DNA of 64,000 bases from Utricularia gibba (Eukaryota; Streptophyta; Magnoliopsida; Lamiales; Lentibulariaceae), in contig CM007989.1 of the NCBI GenBank assembly GCA_002189035.1, positions 5,301,001 to 5,365,000 of the forward strand. Direction: 5' to 3'. The number at the start of each line of letters is the position of its first letter. Position 1 is the stretch's first letter. Positions 59,880 to 64,000 of the stretch are shown here, in pieces. The translations under genes were made by a program, and so were the position numbers. The notes beneath the pieces were generated by a model. That model had not been told where the DNA came from, made no database searches, and saw only the letters and a program-made list of their open reading frames with translations.

Positions 59880-60674
59880 TACACTTTCGTTGGTTATTTC
59901 TTTGACAATGTTGGGAATATTTTTTTCAGTTTATGACTATGAAATCTTGTTTTATTTTCCATACATGAATAATTAAACTTTAGAATGCCTTAAGATGTAG
60001 GGTGGTGATGAGAGGCAAGGGTACATAAAACAATTGATCTTTGTTTCTTAACTTTTTTTCTATTAATACTCGGGTAGACCTAAGGAGGTAAACAAGTGGC
60101 TTCACAACTCAAATGTTTGATTTAGAAGTAAACCAAAAAATCAAGATGAAAGTAGTAGATATTAGTTTAGGGGTGAACTAATAGAACTGGGTGGATTTAG
60201 TTCTATATACTTTGCATATGGGTAGACCTAAGTGCAATGTTAATGATGATATTGGAGACTAGTTAGCCGAAAATATGATGAATGACTTGGGTAGACTTAG
60301 GTTGTTTTGGAGTTGTAAATACAGGAACATGATAAATTAAATTAGGTATCTTAACATCACATCACCTGCATTATCTTAAGACATCTTATTATTACTCTGT
60401 ACGTAGAACCACTACTTGTCGCGTTCTGCTTTGCAACTTGACCTTACTTAACGAGCTTTGCTGTTACTGTTAGTTTAGCCTTAGACTAAATCAAAAATCA
60501 TTCTATGGTCCTGCATAAACTAGAACACATACCAAGCATTTGCTCCTTGTGATCGATCCCAAAAACTACTATGCATGTTTTATGCACTTGTATTTTGTGA
60601 ATAGTAGGGTTTATAAATTTATTTGATATAAAATTTGATTTTATTACAACGATATTCAAATTTTCTGTTTATCA
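59880..60674 (+). mobile_element. Family-1 5' LTR (truncated) of an Athila/Tat-like gypsy element
   Basis: Collinear with 23378-23600 and 24770-25258: CTTTCGTTGGTTATTTCTTT, CAGTTTATGACTATGAAATC, GACTTGGGTAGACTTAGGTT. It ends TTTCTGTTTATCA at 60674, directly before the primer binding site. The left boundary is unresolved, and the 5' part of the LTR is not recognisable. Confidence 0.75.
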
Positions 60675-60676
60675 AA

Positions 60677-60695
60677 TTGGCACAATTGCTGGGGA
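60677..60695 (+). other. Gypsy-type primer binding site
   Basis: TTGGCACAATTGCTGGGGA closely resembles TTGGCGCCGTTGCCGGGGA, the primer binding site next to the 5' LTR of many plant Athila/Tat elements. It starts 2 nt after the LTR. Confidence 0.75.
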
Positions 60696-60863
60696 CCAGT
60701 GTTTAATCTTTTTGTGTTTTTAGTTGATGCATTTACGTTCTTCTGGTGTAGGTAATCTTATTGCTATTCAAAAATCAAGAGAGCTATCAGTAAGAACAAG
60801 AAGAAAGTGAGGGAAGCAAGCAGGTTGAGGCAGCTCCCACCTGACACCAACAACAATTTCAAA

Positions 60864-61501
60864 ATGGCTGAACCTGAGAATACCTTGAACGAATTAGATG
60901 CTGCTGATCACACTTACATGGGTCTATACATCAGATTTCTAGAGGATGGAGCAAATGAGTTGAAACCGTCGATGATCAATTTTTTGCCAAGTTTTGTGGG
61001 AAAATTGGAGAGAACCCCCATGAGCATCTAGACAATGTGACGGCAGTATGCACATCATTCAAGGGAGTTGGAATGATTGAAGATTCAATCTATTTGAAAG
61101 CCTTCCAATTTACTTTGGAAGGAAGAGCTAAAACATGATTCAACTCTCTAAGGCCTGGAAGCATCACTGATTTGGTTGAAATGAAAAAAATGTTTTTGAG
61201 CAAATATTTTTCAGCTTCCAAGGTTGAAGGGATGAGAAAAGAGATTAGTGATGTTGAACAGATAAGTGGAGAATCATTGCATGAATATTAGGAAAGATTT
61301 AATCATCTTTTGAGTTCTTGTCCACACCATGATTTTCAAACCAATGCTTTGGTCAAATATTTCTATGATGTACTCTTTTGCACAGATAAAGCCATGGTAG
61401 ATTCGGCGGCAAGAGTATTTTTAAGGAAAACGACACCAACCAAAGCTCTTTCCTTGTTTGAGAAGCTGTTTTTCAGTGTTTTAGGACTACAAAAAGAGTA
61501 A
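60864..61501 (+). pseudogene. Athila/Tat-like Ty3/gypsy gag (decayed)
   Basis: Frames read KFCGKIGENPHEHLDNV, FQFTLEGRAKT, RPGSITDLVEMKKMFLSKY, RKEISDVEQISGESLHEY, RFNHLLSSCPHH and LVKYFYDVL. These match the retrotransposon gag domain (FPFSL...A..W...LPPGSI..W.....KFL.KYFP....RKEI......GESL.E.WERF..L...CPHHG.....Q.FY.GL). A frameshift near 60985 and stops in place of conserved Trp codons (after GRAKT and after LHEY) inactivate it. The element is truncated soon after gag. Confidence 0.85.
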
Positions 61502-61888
61502 CATTGTCTTATAAATTTGGGATTTTTTTAACCATTTTTGAATTTTTGTGATTAACAGTCTTATTTACGTGTTTTAATCCAGATTCTGACTACATTCTAT
61601 ATTTAGCCAAAATCTTTACTTTAATCATTTTCTTTGATCAATGCAACATATTTATAGTAATGCAAACCCCAATAAACTGACTTAATTTTAGTTTAGACTT
61701 AATCTACTATTGTGACAGAAGCATAATATATTAGCTTTCACATGATAAGCAGAAAGCTCCTTGGTTAGTCCGTAATCCTTAACACTCGTGTTTTTTATAT
61801 GATTGATTGTGAATTAGGTTTATAAATTTTATTTGAGACGTGAATTTGAATATTCACGACACCTGAGAATTTTTTGTTTATCAAATGA
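61502..61888 (+). mobile_element. Diverged family-1 LTR tail
   Basis: 61815-61887 shows the family-1 end pattern: AGGTTTATAAATTTTATTTGA, an acgac-like stretch and TTTTTTGTTTATCA. It is too diverged to be the partner LTR of the element at 59880. Confidence 0.45.
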
Positions 61889-62286
61889 TGTAAGTGGGTT
61901 GATCCAGGCATTACTTCTAGGGCACAACAACGGCGCAGGTGCATGAGTTGTTGAAATGCAACAGCAACAAGGGCAAAGTCAGCTTTTGACTTCTTGTGTA
62001 TGGATGTTCTTCGTCCCTGCGCTTCATTACTTTGTGTTTGAGGCAAAGGTTACCGACCTCGAGTTACTTGGTGTTGCAGGGAAGGTGTTTCTGCAACATA
62101 CCCTCCTAGCTCATGTTCTGTGTTAATCATTAAATGTGCTGTAATTCCAAGCTATTATGACTTTACATAGACTATGACTCTGTATTTGGTTGTGTGGATT
62201 TCTTAGTGAAAACTCTTTGTATATCAAGTGTTTGGTGAAATCCTTTCGCCTCACTTACAACAATTGGTGCTAGAGGGAGGGCTGAA
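61889..62286 (+). other. Probable LTR and leader of the following chromovirus gag
   Basis: Non-coding. It ends CTTACAACAATTGGTGCTAGAGGG just before the gag frame; the TTGGTGCTAGAG stretch resembles a TTGGTATCAGAG primer binding site. The LTR 5' end is not identified. Confidence 0.4.
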
Positions 62287-63060
62287 ATGGCTCACGTAGG
62301 TCAAGGAGGACGAGTAGGAAACCCATAGATAATACATGAGCTCTATATCGATCAAAGATTTGAGACCGTTGAACAGAGGCTGGAACAACTTATGATAGTT
62401 GTGGAAAATTTGATGGTGACCCAGTCCCCCAGGTCCTCAATTCACCAGGAGAGACCGTCGACAATGCTAGGACATTATGGTAGTGTGAGGAGCATACACT
62501 TCATTCTTCTCAAGATCGCCGTTGGGAGTCTGGGTTGTGCACAGATATTCCCGAGTTCTAGGGGGTTTAAAGGTTGAGGAATTTATCCAGTGGATAGTGG
62601 AATGCGTCTTGAATTACAAAAAGGTGCTTGAGGAATGATAAGTTGATCTGGTGATCACTCGCTTAAGAGGTTGAGCATCAGATTGATGGGTATAGCTTAC
62701 ACTAACTAGAAGTAGGATGGGAAAATCGAAAGTATCTTCTTGGAACAAAATGAAAAAATATCTCAAGTTGGCATTCTTACCACACAATTATCAAAGACTC
62801 CTATTTCAGCAACTCTCCGGTATTAAATAAGGCTCAAAATCAGTAGAAGAGCATACTAGGAAATTTCTTCAATTAGTAGCATGTGTCTAGTTGCAAGAAT
62901 GAAATGAACGCTTGACTAGAAGGTATATTGCGAGTCTACACCCCAACTTACAAGAGGAATTGAATCTATTTGATCTACTAATAGTTGATGCATCACACCA
63001 ACGGGCACTTTGTTAGGTTTCTCATAGACATCACATGTCAGAAAAGCAATGGAATTTAAA
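62287..63060 (+). pseudogene. Ty3/gypsy chromovirus gag (decayed)
   Basis: The plus-strand frames show FETVEQRLEQLMIVVENL (N-terminal coiled segment). Then, at about 62700-63010, KSKVSSWNKMKKYLKLAFLP, then SVEEHTRKFLQLVACV, TRRYIASLHPNLQEELNLFD and ASHQRAL. These match the chromovirus gag order (GK.KI.SW..MK..L...FLP..Y, S.SVE.Y...F..L, RY..GL...I.....L, ...A...AL..E). Stops and frameshifts are present. No pol follows inside the window. Confidence 0.8.
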
Positions 63061-64000
63061 ATCCCCAAGATCTAGGAATAATTAGGTGAACAGATTGAGC
63101 CCTTCTACGACCAATAATCATGCAATGAATAACTTTCATCATACATATCTCATTCGTTACTAGAACATAGGTATGTGTCTTTCTAATGTATTGAACTTAT
63201 AAATGCATTTAACTAACATTCAATGACCGACTCAAACTCTTCAAGTATCATTACCCTGGGCCCAAGATTTACTATCAGGCTTTCATGCAATTACTTGAGA
63301 TAAGATCTAATCGCTAACATGAGTGATGAATCCTTTATTGATCAATTAACTATCTTCAACCTTAAGGACACACATCCCTTCTCATCCATATTGGACAAGC
63401 CATGATTAGAGTCCCATTAGCAATTAGCAACAATGCGAGTTTAAGATCAAGATAACTTTGTTGACTCCAAGTCTAAGCTAACTTGCACGATTGTCATATT
63501 TAAGATCTTGCTACTGACACTTGGTTATCTTCCCATAGTAGTATCTCGAAGACAAGTCATCCAGTGAATCGATTTTCTAATCAACATGCAAAAATTGGTT
63601 CTAGTAATCTTATTACATTAATTGTGATAACCATTGCTTTAATAATTTAGGGTACTCAATATATGCCAGCTTATCCATATTTGTAATATTCTCATTTTAC
63701 AAATACTCTAGTCATGGAATTTTTAACTTGAACATAAATGTTTGAAAAATCTCACAATATAATCTCATCTTAATTTCTACAGTATATAGATCAACTAGAA
63801 GATTTTATTAGTGATATAAATTTGATAACAATTCAAAAAATATATCAAAAGATAAGATTTACCAATAATTTGATTGTCTCTAAAATACATACACTAACAC
63901 ACTTATTATGAAAAAGAGGGGAAAACGTATCACAACTAGTTAGGGATGCATTCAAATTGGTATGGGGTTGGACAATCAAAATGCTAATACATGAGAGGTA
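63061..64000. other. Unassigned DNA at the window end
   Basis: No recognised domain. It may be further retrotransposon sequence cut by the window edge. Confidence 0.35.

Overview
This is nuclear DNA from a land plant, most likely a flowering plant. The evidence is a set of plant-specific families: a trehalose-6-phosphate phosphatase with short GT-AG introns, secreted PLAT-domain stress proteins, a VQ-motif protein, an EPF-like secreted cysteine peptide and a GUB_WAK-type extracellular protein. There is also a nuclear tRNA-Arg and heavy plant-type Ty1/copia, Ty3/gypsy, hAT and PIF/Harbinger debris. I cannot name the species from the sequence alone. The window is AT-rich, with GC-richer islands at the genes.

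Layout. 0-4.2 kb is transposon debris: hAT-like termini interrupted by a solo LTR with a clean 5-bp target duplication, then another LTR-like repeat. 4.2-12.1 kb is mostly unique sequence around an eight-exon trehalose-6-phosphate phosphatase gene (7421-9129). 12.2-25.9 kb is a nested transposon stack. A decayed minus-strand chromovirus sits inside a 1.1-kb LTR-like repeat whose two halves now lie 12.7 kb apart, and the chromovirus 5' LTR is itself split by at least three later insertions. 27-38 kb is the gene-rich island: three tandem two-exon PLAT genes (27182-27786, 28960-29591, 32364-32973), one LTR-like repeat between the second and third, then an intronless VQ-motif gene (35524-36609). 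39-46 kb is copia and gypsy debris. 48032-48104 is a tRNA-Arg(ACG) gene on the minus strand. 51-55.3 kb holds PIF/Harbinger remnants (a Myb/SANT-like ORF and a transposase C-terminus), the latter cut by another LTR-like repeat. 56.6-58.4 kb has an EPFL peptide gene followed by a broken GUB_WAK-type gene. 59.9-63.1 kb is Ty3/gypsy again, an Athila/Tat-like LTR-PBS-gag and a chromovirus gag, both decayed.

The intact genes are unrelated single functions: trehalose signalling, abiotic-stress apoplastic proteins, WRKY-associated regulation, and developmental peptide signalling. They do not form an obvious gene cluster apart from the PLAT tandem array. Two LTR-like families recur. Family 1 is Athila/Tat-like and ends in ...TTTATCA; its copies are at 725-1892, 22795-25258, 43364-44759 and 59880-60674. 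Family 2 is about 1.12 kb, starts TG... and ends ...CATCA; its copies are at 3070-4228, 12157-12732 plus 25396-25945, 16822-17908, 30035-31156 and 54218-55336. I found no CRISPR array, operon or convincing new molecular system. The most informative novelty is the reconstructable insertion history of the 12-26 kb stack.
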